Below are positions 53,524 through 62,674 of a stretch of DNA of 64,000 bases, one piece after another. The position numbers and the translations under genes are program-made. The stretch is from NCBI GenBank assembly GCA_964484125.1, contig CAZAEK010000003.1:124001-188000 (forward strand). The letters run 5' to 3'. The notes beneath the pieces are model-generated. The model made no database searches. It saw only the letters and a list, made by a program, of their open reading frames with translations, and was not told the DNA's origin. The stretch is from DSSM01 sp964484125. GTDB lineage: Bacteria; Bacteroidota; Ignavibacteria; Tepidaquicellales; Tepidaquicellaceae. Numbering within the stretch: position 1 is the first letter of the stretch; every line of letters starts with the position of its first letter.

Positions 53524-53725
53524 ACTGTAAAAATACATTATAGGTAATTAAAAAAACAGTTTTTAAATTATTGATTTACTGAAAATAAATTTCGGGAATA
53601 TTTTTAATTTTAATTATCGAAGATAAAAAAATATTTGAAATAAATTTGGTTGTTTATATTAATTTGAATTATTTTTTGTTATATTCATATAGCTACGTTT
53701 TAAAGTTTTAAAGAAAGGAGTCAAA

Positions 53726-54535
53726 ATGACCAAATCTCTTACAAAAATTATATCTGCTGTTGCAGTATTATTATTGATTACCATAACATCAGTTATGCTT
53801 TATGCATTTTCCGGTGGCATTACAGGAGTAACAAAAAAAGGTTTGTCACCGGGATGCACTTGTCACGGACCTTCTCCAACCTCATCAACTCAAGTCAGTT
53901 TCATAGGACCTGATACAGTAATAGCAGGACAGTCAGTACAATATACAATTGTAGTTGCAAACTCAACTCAGGTAGCTGCCGGTGTTGATATTGCTGTAGA
54001 AAGAGGAACTCTCGCAGCGGCAAATTCACAACTTAGATTGCAATCAGGCGAGCTGACACATAATTCACCAATTGGATTCACATCCGGGAGTGTATCAATA
54101 CCTTTTAATTATACTGCACCCCTTACTATAGGTCTTGATACAATCTATGCAAATGGAAATGCAGTAAACCTTAGCGGAACATCATCCGGAGATTTCTGGA
54201 ATTTTGCAGCGAATAAAAAAATTGTAGTAAAAAATGCTTCATCAATCAAAGAGGTGAGCAATAAAATACCTGATGGTTTCGAACTTAAACAAAATTTTCC
54301 AAATCCATTTAACCCTTCCACCAAAATCAGGTTTGCTTTACCTGCTAATTCGAATGTAATATTAACTGTAATGGATATTAACGGAAAAGTTGTAGCAGAG
54401 CTATACAACGGGGCATTAAAAGCCGGAAGTTATGAATATGATTTTAACGCAAAAAATTTATCAAGTGGAATATACTTTTACAAACTCTCTGCAGATAATT
54501 ACAGCGAAGTCAGGAAAATGTCTTTAATAAAATAA
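53726..54535 (+). CDS. Secreted choice-of-anchor V domain protein with T9SS sorting domain
   Basis: A 269-residue exported protein with a strong ribosome binding site (AGAAAGGAG, 5 bases before ATG). Residues 1-29 are a signal peptide. The mature start contains PGCTCHGPSP, a CxCH motif, followed by a beta-rich domain (STQVSFIGPD, AGQSVQYTIV, AAGVDIAVERGTL) of the choice-of-anchor V / Reeler-like type. Residues about 185-269 are a T9SS sorting domain (NFPNPFNPSTKI, SGIYFYKLSA). The CxCH could bind haem or a metal; this is inference. Its function is unknown. A strong terminator follows. Confidence 0.88.
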   Translation: MTKSLTKIISAVAVLLLITITSVMLYAFSGGITGVTKKGLSPGCTCHGPSPTSSTQVSFIGPDTVIAGQSVQYTIVVANSTQVAAGVDIAVERGTLAAANSQLRLQSGELTHNSPIGFTSGSVSIPFNYTAPLTIGLDTIYANGNAVNLSGTSSGDFWNFAANKKIVVKNASSIKEVSNKIPDGFELKQNFPNPFNPSTKIRFALPANSNVILTVMDINGKVVAELYNGALKAGSYEYDFNAKNLSSGIYFYKLSADNYSEVRKMSLIK

Positions 54536-54557
54536 ATTTTTTTAAATAAATAATTAA

Positions 54558-54590
54558 CGGTTACCTTAAAATTAAGGTAACTGTTTTTTT
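54558..54590 (+). terminator. Intrinsic terminator after the T9SS anchor V protein
   Basis: CGGTTACCTT (54558-54567) and AAGGTAACTG (54574-54583) pair over 10 bp with one G-U, around a 6-base loop, and seven T residues follow. It ends the single-gene unit before kdsD. Confidence 0.88.
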
Positions 54591-54643
54591 ATTTGCTTTT
54601 TATAGCAACATTCTTTTGTATTACTTTCTTATATAAATTCTTG

Positions 54644-54651
54644 TAATTTTG
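54644..54651 (+). promoter_or_regulatory. Possible -7 promoter box of kdsD
   Basis: TAATTTTG matches TAnnTTTG and lies 16 bases before the kdsD ATG. The nearest upstream TTTTG (54614-54618) is 25 bases away, longer than the usual 19-21, so the promoter is only possible. Confidence 0.3.
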
Positions 54652-54667
54652 TACAACAAAACACAAT

Positions 54668-55642
54668 ATGGACAAAAATATCAAATACGGAAAAGAAGTT
54701 GTATTTAAAGAGAGACGTTCAATTCAGATACTTGAAAAGAGGTTTTTGGACAAAGAGTTTTCCCGTACATTCTCAGACGTAGTAAATGAAATCTTCAAAT
54801 GTAAAGGAAAAGTTATTTTAACCGGTATAGGAAAATCAGGCATTGTGGCACAGAAAATTTCTGCAACTTTAAATTCTACTGGAACCTACTCAATGTTTCT
54901 GCATTCTGCCGATAGTGTTCATGGAGATCTCGGTACGATAAGAAAAGAAGATATTGTAATAATAATATCGAAAAGCGGAGATACTCCGGAGATATTAAAG
55001 ATAATGCCCTTTTTTAAAAGATACGGAGTTAAAACAATATTAATTACCGGAGATAAAGATTCAACTATTGCTCATTTCTGTGATTATATACTTGATTGTG
55101 ATGTTGAAGAAGCATGCCCTCATAACCTTGCACCTACATCATCATCAACTGTGGCTCTTGTTACCGGTGATGCAATTGCAATAGCGTTACTTCAGAAAAG
55201 AGGTTTCTCCAAAAAAGATTTTGCACTCTTTCACCCGGGAGGAGTACTCGGGAGAAGACTTCTGCTCAGGGTTGAAGATATAATGGTTAAAGGGGATAAT
55301 CTACCAGTTGTAAATGTGAATACAAATTTAAGAGAGGTCATATATCTTATTTCCTCAAAAAGACTTGGTTGTGCGATTGTGTTGAATAAAAAAAACATCG
55401 CAGGAATTATTACAGATGGAGATCTCAGAAGATTACTTGAAAAGAGAATGGATATTGAAAATCTAAAAGCAAAAGATGCAATGAGTAAAAATCCTAAAAT
55501 GATTCCTTCATCAAGTCTTGCTGTGAATGCATTGAACATTATGGAGAAAAATAAAATTACTCAGTTGATAATAAGCAATGACGGAAAAACTCCGGCAGGA
55601 ATAATTCATATACATACATTAGTCGAATTAGGGCTTAAATGA
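54668..55642 (+). CDS. kdsD: D-arabinose 5-phosphate isomerase
   Basis: A 324-residue enzyme. The SIS domain (about 30-185) shows GKVILTGIGKSGIVAQKISATLNS cut by standard markers GIGKSG, HGDLGT, ISKSGDTPE and PTSSSTVALVTGDA, and HPGGVLGRRLL. Two CBS domains fill the C-terminus (VEDIMVKGDNLP, AKDAMSKNPKMI). It isomerises ribulose 5-phosphate to arabinose 5-phosphate, the first committed step to KDO of lipopolysaccharide. Its stop overlaps lptC (ATGA), and lptA follows, so the unit couples KDO supply with LPS transport. Confidence 0.95.
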   Translation: MDKNIKYGKEVVFKERRSIQILEKRFLDKEFSRTFSDVVNEIFKCKGKVILTGIGKSGIVAQKISATLNSTGTYSMFLHSADSVHGDLGTIRKEDIVIIISKSGDTPEILKIMPFFKRYGVKTILITGDKDSTIAHFCDYILDCDVEEACPHNLAPTSSSTVALVTGDAIAIALLQKRGFSKKDFALFHPGGVLGRRLLLRVEDIMVKGDNLPVVNVNTNLREVIYLISSKRLGCAIVLNKKNIAGIITDGDLRRLLEKRMDIENLKAKDAMSKNPKMIPSSSLAVNALNIMEKNKITQLIISNDGKTPAGIIHIHTLVELGLK

Positions 55643-56163
55643 GATTAATATTTTTAATATTATTAGTTTTCCCTGTATTAATTATATCCTGTGATAATAA
55701 ATTTCAACCACCGGCTACAGGTTTAAAATCAGATAACATACCTGATCAGGAGAGCTGGAATGCAGTTGTTACTTTTTCCGATTCAGGCAAAGTAAGAGCA
55801 GTTCTGAACGCAGGTCACATTCAGATGTTTAATTTAAAAAATATTACTCTGATAGATAGCGGGGCTGTAGTGGATTTTTACAGAGACGGTGAGATTGTTT
55901 CTACGCTTTCTGGAATCAGAGGGAAAGTTCACGATGATACAAAAGATATCGAAATATTTGACAGTGTCAAAGTCGTTAATAAGGAAGGCAGTGTATTAAC
56001 AACTACAAAGATGTACTGGACAAACAAAACTCAAAGGGTTTCATCAGACGCCTTTGTAAAAATAGTTACTCCCAAAGAAGAAATCGAGGGATATGGATTT
56101 GAGTCTGACCAGAATCTGAAAAATTACAATATATTTAAAGTTACAGGAATATTTTCAAAGTGA
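55639..56163 (+). CDS. lptC: LptC-like LPS export lipoprotein
   Basis: A 174-residue protein with an N-terminal signal and lipobox IISC (about residue 18). The rest is a small beta-jellyroll of the LptC/OstA type: AVVTFSDSGKVRAVLNAGHI, GAVVDFYRDGEIVSTLSG and RVSSDAFVKIVTPKEEIEG. LptC receives lipopolysaccharide from the LptBFG extractor and passes it to LptA. The next gene, overlapping by GTGA, is LptA-like. In E. coli LptC has a membrane helix; a lipoprotein form is common in this phylum. Confidence 0.88.
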   Translation: MRLIFLILLVFPVLIISCDNKFQPPATGLKSDNIPDQESWNAVVTFSDSGKVRAVLNAGHIQMFNLKNITLIDSGAVVDFYRDGEIVSTLSGIRGKVHDDTKDIEIFDSVKVVNKEGSVLTTTKMYWTNKTQRVSSDAFVKIVTPKEEIEGYGFESDQNLKNYNIFKVTGIFSK

Positions 56164-57593
56164 ATAAATTATATTCAATATTACTTTTAATTTTACTTTA
56201 TACAACTGCAATTCATTCACAGGAAAAAGTAGTATTAAAAAAAGCTGATAAACTTACGGGAAAAACAGAAAACGGAGAAACGATAAGAGAAGTAACTGGA
56301 AACGTTCATTTTATTCAGGGAGATATTAATGTCTATTGTAATACTGCTATACAGTATGTAGAAGCTAACAGAGTTGAACTTACAGGAAATGTAAGGATTT
56401 TTCAGGACACCTTATCGCTTTTTACAGAGCGGGGAGTATATTTTGGAAATGAACAGAAGGCGGTATGTAACAGCGGAATAACCCTGAAAGACCCGAACGC
56501 TTCACTGAGAGCTAACAAAGGAATTTACACATTTGCAGATACAAAAGCTTTTTTTACCGGTAATGTGATTATAGTAAATCCGACATATAGAATAACATCG
56601 GATGAGTTGACATATTTCAGAAATACTGAAGACTCATATTGCAAGGGCAATGTAACAGTAACGACAGATTCAATGATAATCAAAGCCGGTGTACTGAATT
56701 ATCTGAGAAGGCAGGGGATTACTTATGCTTATGATAACGCATCTGTCATAAAAGATTCTGTATTTATATCTGCAGATACGCTGAAAGATTTTGCATTTGA
56801 AAAAAAATCAATTGCAACCGGTTCAGTAATACTGAATGATTTACGTAGCAAAGGAGTTGTAAAAGGTGATTACCTTGAGAATTATTCCGCAAAAAAATAT
56901 GCAATTGTAAAAGGTAATTCTCAGCTGATTAAGCCCGAAGAAAACAGCAAAGATACTTTATTTGTATATAGTGATATGCTGGAATCTTTCAGGGAAGAAC
57001 CGGAATATTATATTGCTACGGATAATGTGAGTATAATAAAAGGGGATTTCCTTTCAAAATCTGGAATTGCAAGATACTCAAAAGGACTAAAAGACAGCGT
57101 TGATATATTTGCACTCTCTAAGAAACCCGTTGTATGGCAGGGTAATATGCAGCTGACTTCAGATTCTGTTTATGCAATAATCAAAAACGATAAAATCCAG
57201 ACAGTATATGCAATTAAAATATGGGGATTACCGAAGAGCGAATTTTCATTTCTGATTAACCAGAGCGATTCAACTTTCAATAACAGGTTTGATCAGATTA
57301 CAGGTAAAAAGATATCAATTTTTTTTGAAGAGGGGAAAATCAGTTTAGTTAAAGTTGACAGTACGTCAAGCGGAATATATTTCGCTTATGAAGATAAGAA
57401 AGCAAACGGAATGAATATATTCGAAGGGGAGAATATGGTAATATATTTTGATACAGCTCAGAAGGTAACTAAAGTTAAAATTGAAAAAGATCCTGTTGGG
57501 AAATATGTACCGGAAAATCTTATAAATACAGTAAACACAACTCTGCCCGGCTTTTACATCAGGAGGGATAAACCATTCAGGAAAATAAATTAA
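56160..57593 (+). CDS. lptA: LptA/OstA-like LPS transport protein, extended
   Basis: A 477-residue protein starting at GTG (56160) that overlaps the lptC stop. Residues 1-20 are a signal peptide (TAIHS before Gln). The OstA fold is visible as a series of short strands: VTGNVHFIQGDINVYCN, VELTGNVRIFQDTLSLF, AFFTGNVIIVNPTYRI and YCKGNVTVTTDSMI. It is much longer than E. coli LptA (185) but lacks the LptD barrel; long OstA-like proteins of this kind are usual in Bacteroidetes relatives. It should bridge the periplasm in LPS transport. It converges with bshA, their stop codons overlapping. Confidence 0.87.
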   Translation: MNKLYSILLLILLYTTAIHSQEKVVLKKADKLTGKTENGETIREVTGNVHFIQGDINVYCNTAIQYVEANRVELTGNVRIFQDTLSLFTERGVYFGNEQKAVCNSGITLKDPNASLRANKGIYTFADTKAFFTGNVIIVNPTYRITSDELTYFRNTEDSYCKGNVTVTTDSMIIKAGVLNYLRRQGITYAYDNASVIKDSVFISADTLKDFAFEKKSIATGSVILNDLRSKGVVKGDYLENYSAKKYAIVKGNSQLIKPEENSKDTLFVYSDMLESFREEPEYYIATDNVSIIKGDFLSKSGIARYSKGLKDSVDIFALSKKPVVWQGNMQLTSDSVYAIIKNDKIQTVYAIKIWGLPKSEFSFLINQSDSTFNNRFDQITGKKISIFFEEGKISLVKVDSTSSGIYFAYEDKKANGMNIFEGENMVIYFDTAQKVTKVKIEKDPVGKYVPENLINTVNTTLPGFYIRRDKPFRKIN

Positions 57594-58726
57594 GAACTGA
57601 GAATTTTTTCGTAATGCTTTTCGTATAAAGGGATAATATTTTCCATGCTGAATTCCATTGCTCTTTCCCTTGCTCTTTTGGAAAACAATTTATATTTCTT
57701 TTCATTTGTAAGCAGTTCAACCGCATATTTAGCCATTCTCTCAATATCACCAATTTCAGCAATATATCCTGTTTCTCCATGTATGTTGAGTTCAGGAAGT
57801 CCACCTACACTTGATGTTATTGCAGGTACAGAGCAACTCATTGCTTCCAGAGCCGATAATCCGAAACTTTCAGATTGCGAAGGCATAATAAATAAATCTG
57901 ATAAACAGAGAAGTTCTGCAATTGAATCCTGTTTCCCCATAAATTTAACATCTTCATATATACCAAGCTCTCTCGATAGGTGTTCACATTCGCTTCGTTC
58001 AGGTCCATCACCGATTAATAATAGTTTTACATTTATTTTTTTTCTTACCTCAAAAAATATTTTTATTACATCCTGCACTCTTTTTAAAGGTCTGAAATTG
58101 GATGTATGAACCAGTATCTTTTCATCGTTTGGTGCGAAATGATTTTTAAGATTGCAGATTTTGATTGTATCCCTGTTATATTTTTCTATATCAATAAAGT
58201 TAGGAATTACTTCAATTTCTTTTTCTACCTTATAAGCGGTAATCGTTTTTTCTTTGAGAAAATTTGATACGGCAGTAACTCCGTCAGACTGTTCAATACT
58301 GAATTTCATTGTTGGAAGGAATGTCGGCTCAAGACCAATAAGTGTAATATCAGTTCCATGAAGAGTAGTAACAACCTTGACATTGCATTTGCCTCTTTCT
58401 TTTTTTAGTATCTCTCTTGCAAGATATGCGCTTGTTGCATGTGGAATTGCATAATGTGCGTGTATAAGTTCAACATCATTATATTTTACTACTTCAGCAA
58501 TTTTGCTTGCAAGTTCAATTGAGTAAAGCGGAAATTCGAATAAAGGATAATTATATGATTCAACTTCGTGATAAAAAATATTATCAACAAACTCTGACAA
58601 TCTGTGTGGCATAGCATAGGATATAAAATGAATTTCATGTCCACGTGTAGCAAGATATTTCCCGAGCTCTGTTGCAACTACTCCACTTCCTCCGTAAGTC
58701 GGATAACAAACAATGGCTATTTTCAT
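57590..58726 (-). CDS. bshA: N-acetyl-alpha-D-glucosaminyl L-malate synthase BshA
   Basis: A 378-residue family 4 glycosyltransferase. MKIAIVCYPTYGGSGVVATE, LIHAHYAIPHATSAYLA, TLHGTDITLIG and the C-terminal nucleotide site SESFGLSALEAM and SSVGGLPE are characteristic of BshA. It joins GlcNAc from UDP-GlcNAc to L-malate, the first step of bacillithiol synthesis, so the cell probably uses this low-molecular-weight thiol. bshB and bshC are not in the window. Its start overlaps the stop of the ppx gene, and its stop overlaps that of lptA on the other strand. Confidence 0.93.
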   Translation of the reverse strand: MKIAIVCYPTYGGSGVVATELGKYLATRGHEIHFISYAMPHRLSEFVDNIFYHEVESYNYPLFEFPLYSIELASKIAEVVKYNDVELIHAHYAIPHATSAYLAREILKKERGKCNVKVVTTLHGTDITLIGLEPTFLPTMKFSIEQSDGVTAVSNFLKEKTITAYKVEKEIEVIPNFIDIEKYNRDTIKICNLKNHFAPNDEKILVHTSNFRPLKRVQDVIKIFFEVRKKINVKLLLIGDGPERSECEHLSRELGIYEDVKFMGKQDSIAELLCLSDLFIMPSQSESFGLSALEAMSCSVPAITSSVGGLPELNIHGETGYIAEIGDIERMAKYAVELLTNEKKYKLFSKRARERAMEFSMENIIPLYEKHYEKILSS

Positions 58727-60279
58727 TTATTAAAATTTACTTTTAAATTAAACGTTTCTTCAAATAATTCTTTTCTTAAATTAGCTCCCCAGATTTCCAA
58801 AGTTAAGTCAAAACCTTTTTCAGATATCGGAATTATTGAAAGTGTTTTTCCTCGCTTTACAAATTCCAGTCTTTCAACAGAACCTTTATGCCCTCTATCC
58901 AGTCCGTCTGAAATTCTCAGTATTGCTGCAAGTTTTCTTATTTTTGATTTGTTAAGCTCTGATAGTTTCGAAAAATTTTCATGCTTCTGCTTTGGATGTG
59001 ATTTCCTGTGATATCTTGCAATATTTGCAATTACCTCAAGTTCTTCAAAATTAAATCCGAGCATTTCAGAATTTTTTATCAGATAATATGAGTGTCTGTG
59101 ATGCTGAGAGTGTGAAATGCTGTGTCCGATGTCGTGAAGCAAAGAAGCGGCTTCGAGGAACTCTTTATCCTGAATGCTTAGATTGAATTCCGGAAAATTA
59201 TCGCTGAGATAATCAAAAATCCTGACACTTAAATCGAGAACTTTTTCGCAATGTGTCTTATCATAATTGCAATGCTGTGCAAGCGAAAGAACACTTTTAT
59301 ATCTTATATCGCTTATTACCCCGAGGTTTCTGTTGCCTGATTCTTTATCAATCGTATCGAGAATTATTCCTTCACGCAGGGCATAAGATGAAAGGGTTAT
59401 CTGACGTATTGATAACTCATAAAAAATCTGTTCAAGTATTATTGCGCCGGCTGTAATAATATCTGCTCTCTTCGGGTCAAGGCCGGGAATTTTAGCTGTC
59501 TGAGAGCTATCTCCGCATTTGAATATTTTTCTCAAAATATTATTCAGGTCGAGTCCTGTATAGGTAAAATTATTCAGGGTTGCTTCATCATCAAGCTCCT
59601 GATTTATAGAATAAATCATTGAACCGATATTTGTAATTGTTCCTGAGGTACCTACAATCATTTCATAGCTATATTCTTTTATTCTTCTAATCAGAGGGTT
59701 TAAAACACTTCTGGCATATATTCTTGCAGAATCAATCAGAGATGGTTTGAATTTCCCGTCCGAGAAAAAACCTTCAGTTAATCTTACAGCACCTATTTTT
59801 ACACTGTCTGCAAAAATTACATCACCTTTTAAACCTATAAGAAATTCTGTACTTCCTCCGCCGATATCAATCAATAAAATTTTTTTCTTGAATACGGGTA
59901 ATGCCTGCAATACACCAAGATAAATTAATCTTGCTTCTTCAAAACCGGATACAACTTCAACGTTTATTCCTGTTTTTTCGTATGCCCCGTTTATAAATTC
60001 TTCCTTGTTTATAGCTTCTCTTACAGCACTTGTTGCGACTGCTCGTATCCTGCCGGCGTTAAACGAATCGCTTATGAGTTTGAATCTTTTTAAAGTTGCA
60101 ATTCCTCTTTCTTTTGCATCTTCAGAGATATATTTCATATCCCTTGAACTTTTTCCAAGTCTGACAACTTCTTTTTCTCTTGTTAGAATTTTAAACCTTC
60201 CTCTGTCGTTTACCTGTGCAACAACAAGATGAAAAGAATTCGTCCCAATATCAATTGCTGAAAGTATATTATTATTCAT
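58723..60279 (-). CDS. Ppx/GppA phosphatase with HD-type C-terminal domain
   Basis: A 518-residue enzyme. Residues 1-310 are the ASKHA core: AIDIGTNSFHLVVAQV, VATSAVREA, LLIDIGGGSTEFLI and GTSGTITNIGSMI. Residues about 320-518 are an HD-like domain (LLHDIGHSISHSQHHRHSYY). It should be an exopolyphosphatase or pppGpp phosphohydrolase; the family cannot be split by eye. It overlaps the glycosyltransferase upstream by a few bases and bshA downstream by 4, so all three are translated as a chain. Confidence 0.93.
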   Translation of the reverse strand: MNNNILSAIDIGTNSFHLVVAQVNDRGRFKILTREKEVVRLGKSSRDMKYISEDAKERGIATLKRFKLISDSFNAGRIRAVATSAVREAINKEEFINGAYEKTGINVEVVSGFEEARLIYLGVLQALPVFKKKILLIDIGGGSTEFLIGLKGDVIFADSVKIGAVRLTEGFFSDGKFKPSLIDSARIYARSVLNPLIRRIKEYSYEMIVGTSGTITNIGSMIYSINQELDDEATLNNFTYTGLDLNNILRKIFKCGDSSQTAKIPGLDPKRADIITAGAIILEQIFYELSIRQITLSSYALREGIILDTIDKESGNRNLGVISDIRYKSVLSLAQHCNYDKTHCEKVLDLSVRIFDYLSDNFPEFNLSIQDKEFLEAASLLHDIGHSISHSQHHRHSYYLIKNSEMLGFNFEELEVIANIARYHRKSHPKQKHENFSKLSELNKSKIRKLAAILRISDGLDRGHKGSVERLEFVKRGKTLSIIPISEKGFDLTLEIWGANLRKELFEETFNLKVNFNK

Positions 60280-61321
60280 AAATTAAAGATAAAGCATTTT
60301 TAAACACACTATCAACAGAAATAGAATTGATATTTCTGTCAGGAGATTGTATGAATATATTATGTTTCATTATCGGAGCCCACTCATATCCGTTTGTCGG
60401 ACCAAATAGTGAAATCACTTTTGTCCCGGAATAAGCGGCAACATGCATCAAACCTGTATCATTTGTTATGTATAAATCAATACCTGAAAGTACAGCGCCA
60501 AGTATTCTTATATTCATTCCGTCATCGAAAACAATATTTTCCCTGACAAATCCTGAATCTAGATTATTAATTAATTCAATGGTAGAATCGGTATCAGTTT
60601 TACTGTCAGTTAGAAAAAATATACAATTTGTTTTTTCATACAGCATCTTCATCAAATTTGCAAAATTAGCAGCACTCCATCTGTTTTGTATTTTCCCTGC
60701 TCCTGTGTGAATCCCGATTATTTTTCTCCCGTTTTTTCCAAAATGCATACGGAAAAAATCTTTTGCTGAATTTATCTCCTGCCGGCTGAAAGTAAGCCGA
60801 ACAGAATTTCTGTCTTGCTCTGAAAATTCACAACCAATAATTCTTCCTATCTCAAGAAATCTGTCAACCTGATGCAGTTTTCTGCTTTCCCATTCAAAGT
60901 CTGCTTTCACATTAAGATAATTTGCATATTTATTAACCTTACTATCTGCACTTTTAACCCCGACCTTGAATTTCGCTCCAGATAGATAGCAAATTAAATG
61001 TGATGTCCTGGAAAATGAAAAAGTAGATGGTACTATAGCAATATCATATTTCCTGTTTTTAAGATTTAAAAGAAATTTTGAAAATTTTAAAGGAGTAGAT
61101 TTGTCATATACCAGAAGTTCGTCAATATATTTTTCCGAAGGACTGTTTAAAATCCTGTAATTATCCTGCGAAGCAATAAGCCGTATATTTGAATAAGGAA
61201 ATGATTTTCTGATTGAAGCAAGGAGGGGTAAAGTACAAAGCATATCACCAAGTTGATTATGTTGTTTCACAACGAGGATGCTCTTAACTGAATTTCTATT
61301 TAATCTCCTCGAATTCTGCAT
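60272..61321 (-). CDS. Heptosyltransferase-like glycosyltransferase family 9
   Basis: From ATG at 61321 a 349-residue enzyme (a TTG just before it is also possible). SILVVKQHNQLGDMLCTLPLL is the family N-terminus. The C-terminal half has IIGIHTGAGKIQNRW, NDTGLMHVAAYSGTKVISLFG and the PTNGYEWAP donor site. It should transfer heptose or another sugar to LPS core or related glycans. It overlaps a small membrane-protein gene by 26 bases at its start and ppx at its end. Confidence 0.92.
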   Translation of the reverse strand: MQNSRRLNRNSVKSILVVKQHNQLGDMLCTLPLLASIRKSFPYSNIRLIASQDNYRILNSPSEKYIDELLVYDKSTPLKFSKFLLNLKNRKYDIAIVPSTFSFSRTSHLICYLSGAKFKVGVKSADSKVNKYANYLNVKADFEWESRKLHQVDRFLEIGRIIGCEFSEQDRNSVRLTFSRQEINSAKDFFRMHFGKNGRKIIGIHTGAGKIQNRWSAANFANLMKMLYEKTNCIFFLTDSKTDTDSTIELINNLDSGFVRENIVFDDGMNIRILGAVLSGIDLYITNDTGLMHVAAYSGTKVISLFGPTNGYEWAPIMKHNIFIQSPDRNINSISVDSVFKNALSLIYE

Positions 61322-61469
61322 CAACTATTTTACTCTTATCGTAGTTAGGTTTATTATCGGGTTTATTTTTGATGCCGGCTGCTTTATTTCTTATTAAATA
61401 ATTAGTTATAATTCTAAGAATATAAGATATAATAAAAAAGATAACCGCAAAAAAAAATAATCTTAACAT
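61296..61469 (-). CDS. Small single-pass membrane protein
   Basis: From ATG at 61469 the product has 57 residues: a hydrophobic helix (residues 3-24, MLRLFFFAVIFFIISYI) and a basic then acidic tail ending DAEFEEIK. An earlier ATG at 61526 would add 19 residues, but that stretch lies inside the end of the kinase gene. The ATG at 61469 follows the kinase stop by 4 bases. The layout resembles small DUF-type proteins of Bacteroidetes; function unknown. Confidence 0.6.
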   Translation of the reverse strand: MLRLFFFAVIFFIISYILRIITNYLIRNKAAGIKNKPDNKPNYDKSKIVDAEFEEIK

Positions 61470-61473
61470 AATA

Positions 61474-62118
61474 TTATTTTCCCGAAGCATTTTTATAAAT
61501 AGGGTTGAAATACTCAAGTGGGGCATGCTCAGGTTTCAGAATTTCTGTAACCAAAGCTTCAAAATCCTGTTCGTTATTTACAAAATCAATTTCTGCAACA
61601 TTAACTATCATTACTTTTGTAGCCCTGTATCTGAAGAAAAAATAATTATAACCTTCGTTCAAATCTTTAATATATTCTTCCTTGATTTCCCTTTCATATT
61701 CCCTGTCTCTGTGTTTAATATTTTGCATTAACCTTTCAACAGTTGACTGAAGATATACTATTATATCAGGAATTCTTATCTGTCTTTCAATTAATGATAC
61801 AATCTTTTCGTAAAGTTCGAGTTCATCATCTTTCAGATTGAGGTAAGCAAATATTTTATCTTTTTCAAAAATATAATCTGAAATTATGAAATCATGGAAC
61901 AAATCGTTTTGCTTCAAAGGAGAGAGTTGTTTATATCTGCTCATCAAAAAATGCATCTGAGTATGAAATGCATACCTTTCCGGATCAGTATAAAATTTAT
62001 CGAGAAACGGATTATCCTCAAAACTTTCAAGTACAAGTTTGGCATTGAGTTTCTCTGCCATTTTTTTTGCCAGAGTTGTTTTACCGGCTCCTATTACACC
62101 TTCGATTGCTACATACAT
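61474..62118 (-). CDS. Deoxynucleoside kinase
   Basis: A 214-residue P-loop kinase. MYVAIEGVIGAGKTTLAKKM is the ATP loop; FHTQMHFLMSRYKQL, ISDYIFEKDKIFAYLNL and the HRDREYERE lid segment match bacterial deoxyadenosine/deoxyguanosine kinases. It phosphorylates salvaged deoxynucleosides. It is followed after 4 bases by the small membrane-protein gene. The 64-base gap to folK is AT-rich. Confidence 0.93.
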   Translation of the reverse strand: MYVAIEGVIGAGKTTLAKKMAEKLNAKLVLESFEDNPFLDKFYTDPERYAFHTQMHFLMSRYKQLSPLKQNDLFHDFIISDYIFEKDKIFAYLNLKDDELELYEKIVSLIERQIRIPDIIVYLQSTVERLMQNIKHRDREYEREIKEEYIKDLNEGYNYFFFRYRATKVMIVNVAEIDFVNNEQDFEALVTEILKPEHAPLEYFNPIYKNASGK

Positions 62119-62182
62119 AGACTAATAAATAAAAGTTAAAACAAAATTAATATAATTTTGATTAAAAAAAAGGACTTTATTT

Positions 62183-62674
62183 TTAGTTGAAATTAATTTT
62201 TCTGCACTCTAATCTATCACCGGTTTCTGCAAGAATTTCGGAAATATTTTTCTTACACACAGGGTGTATTAAATCCGGAGCAAGTTCATTCATCGGTATT
62301 AATACAAAATTTCTGTTACAGATTTCCTTATGTGGGATATAAAAGTCCTGTTTCTCAAATATCAGGTCTCCGTAAAACAAAATATCAATATCAATTTCCC
62401 TCTCTGCCCATTTCTCCCTTTTTTTTCTTCCGCATTTTATCTCTATATCTTTTAAAATCAGAAACAATTCTTCTGGGGCAATTTCAGTATTTATTTCCAC
62501 TACACAATTAATGAAATTATTCTGAAATTCATTACCCCATGGTGCACTCTCATAAAAAGAAGAACACCTCAGGAATTCTGACCCTGAGATGTTCTTTATA
62601 AATTCTATTGCCTTTGAAATGTTTTCTCCTCTGTTTCCTATATTTGAACCAAGTCCGAGAAATATATTAGGCAT
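62183..62674 (-). CDS. folK: 2-amino-4-hydroxy-6-hydroxymethyldihydropteridine diphosphokinase
   Basis: A 163-residue enzyme of the expected length. NIFLGLGSNIGNRGENI is the start motif; FINCVVEINTEIAPEELF, REKWAEREIDIDILFYGD and PHKEICNRNFVLIPMNEL are the pyrophosphokinase signatures. It transfers pyrophosphate from ATP to the pterin in folate synthesis. Its ATG overlaps the last base of the folB stop (TAATG). Confidence 0.96.
   Translation of the reverse strand: MPNIFLGLGSNIGNRGENISKAIEFIKNISGSEFLRCSSFYESAPWGNEFQNNFINCVVEINTEIAPEELFLILKDIEIKCGRKKREKWAEREIDIDILFYGDLIFEKQDFYIPHKEICNRNFVLIPMNELAPDLIHPVCKKNISEILAETGDRLECRKINFN

Noticed and set aside
57645..58109. Open frame of 154 codons on the plus strand
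   Set aside because: Antisense to bshA; serine-rich composition is typical of a shadow frame.
61470..61526. N-terminal extension of the small membrane protein
   Set aside because: It lies inside the end of the deoxynucleoside kinase gene; the ATG 4 bases after that gene's stop gives a better start.
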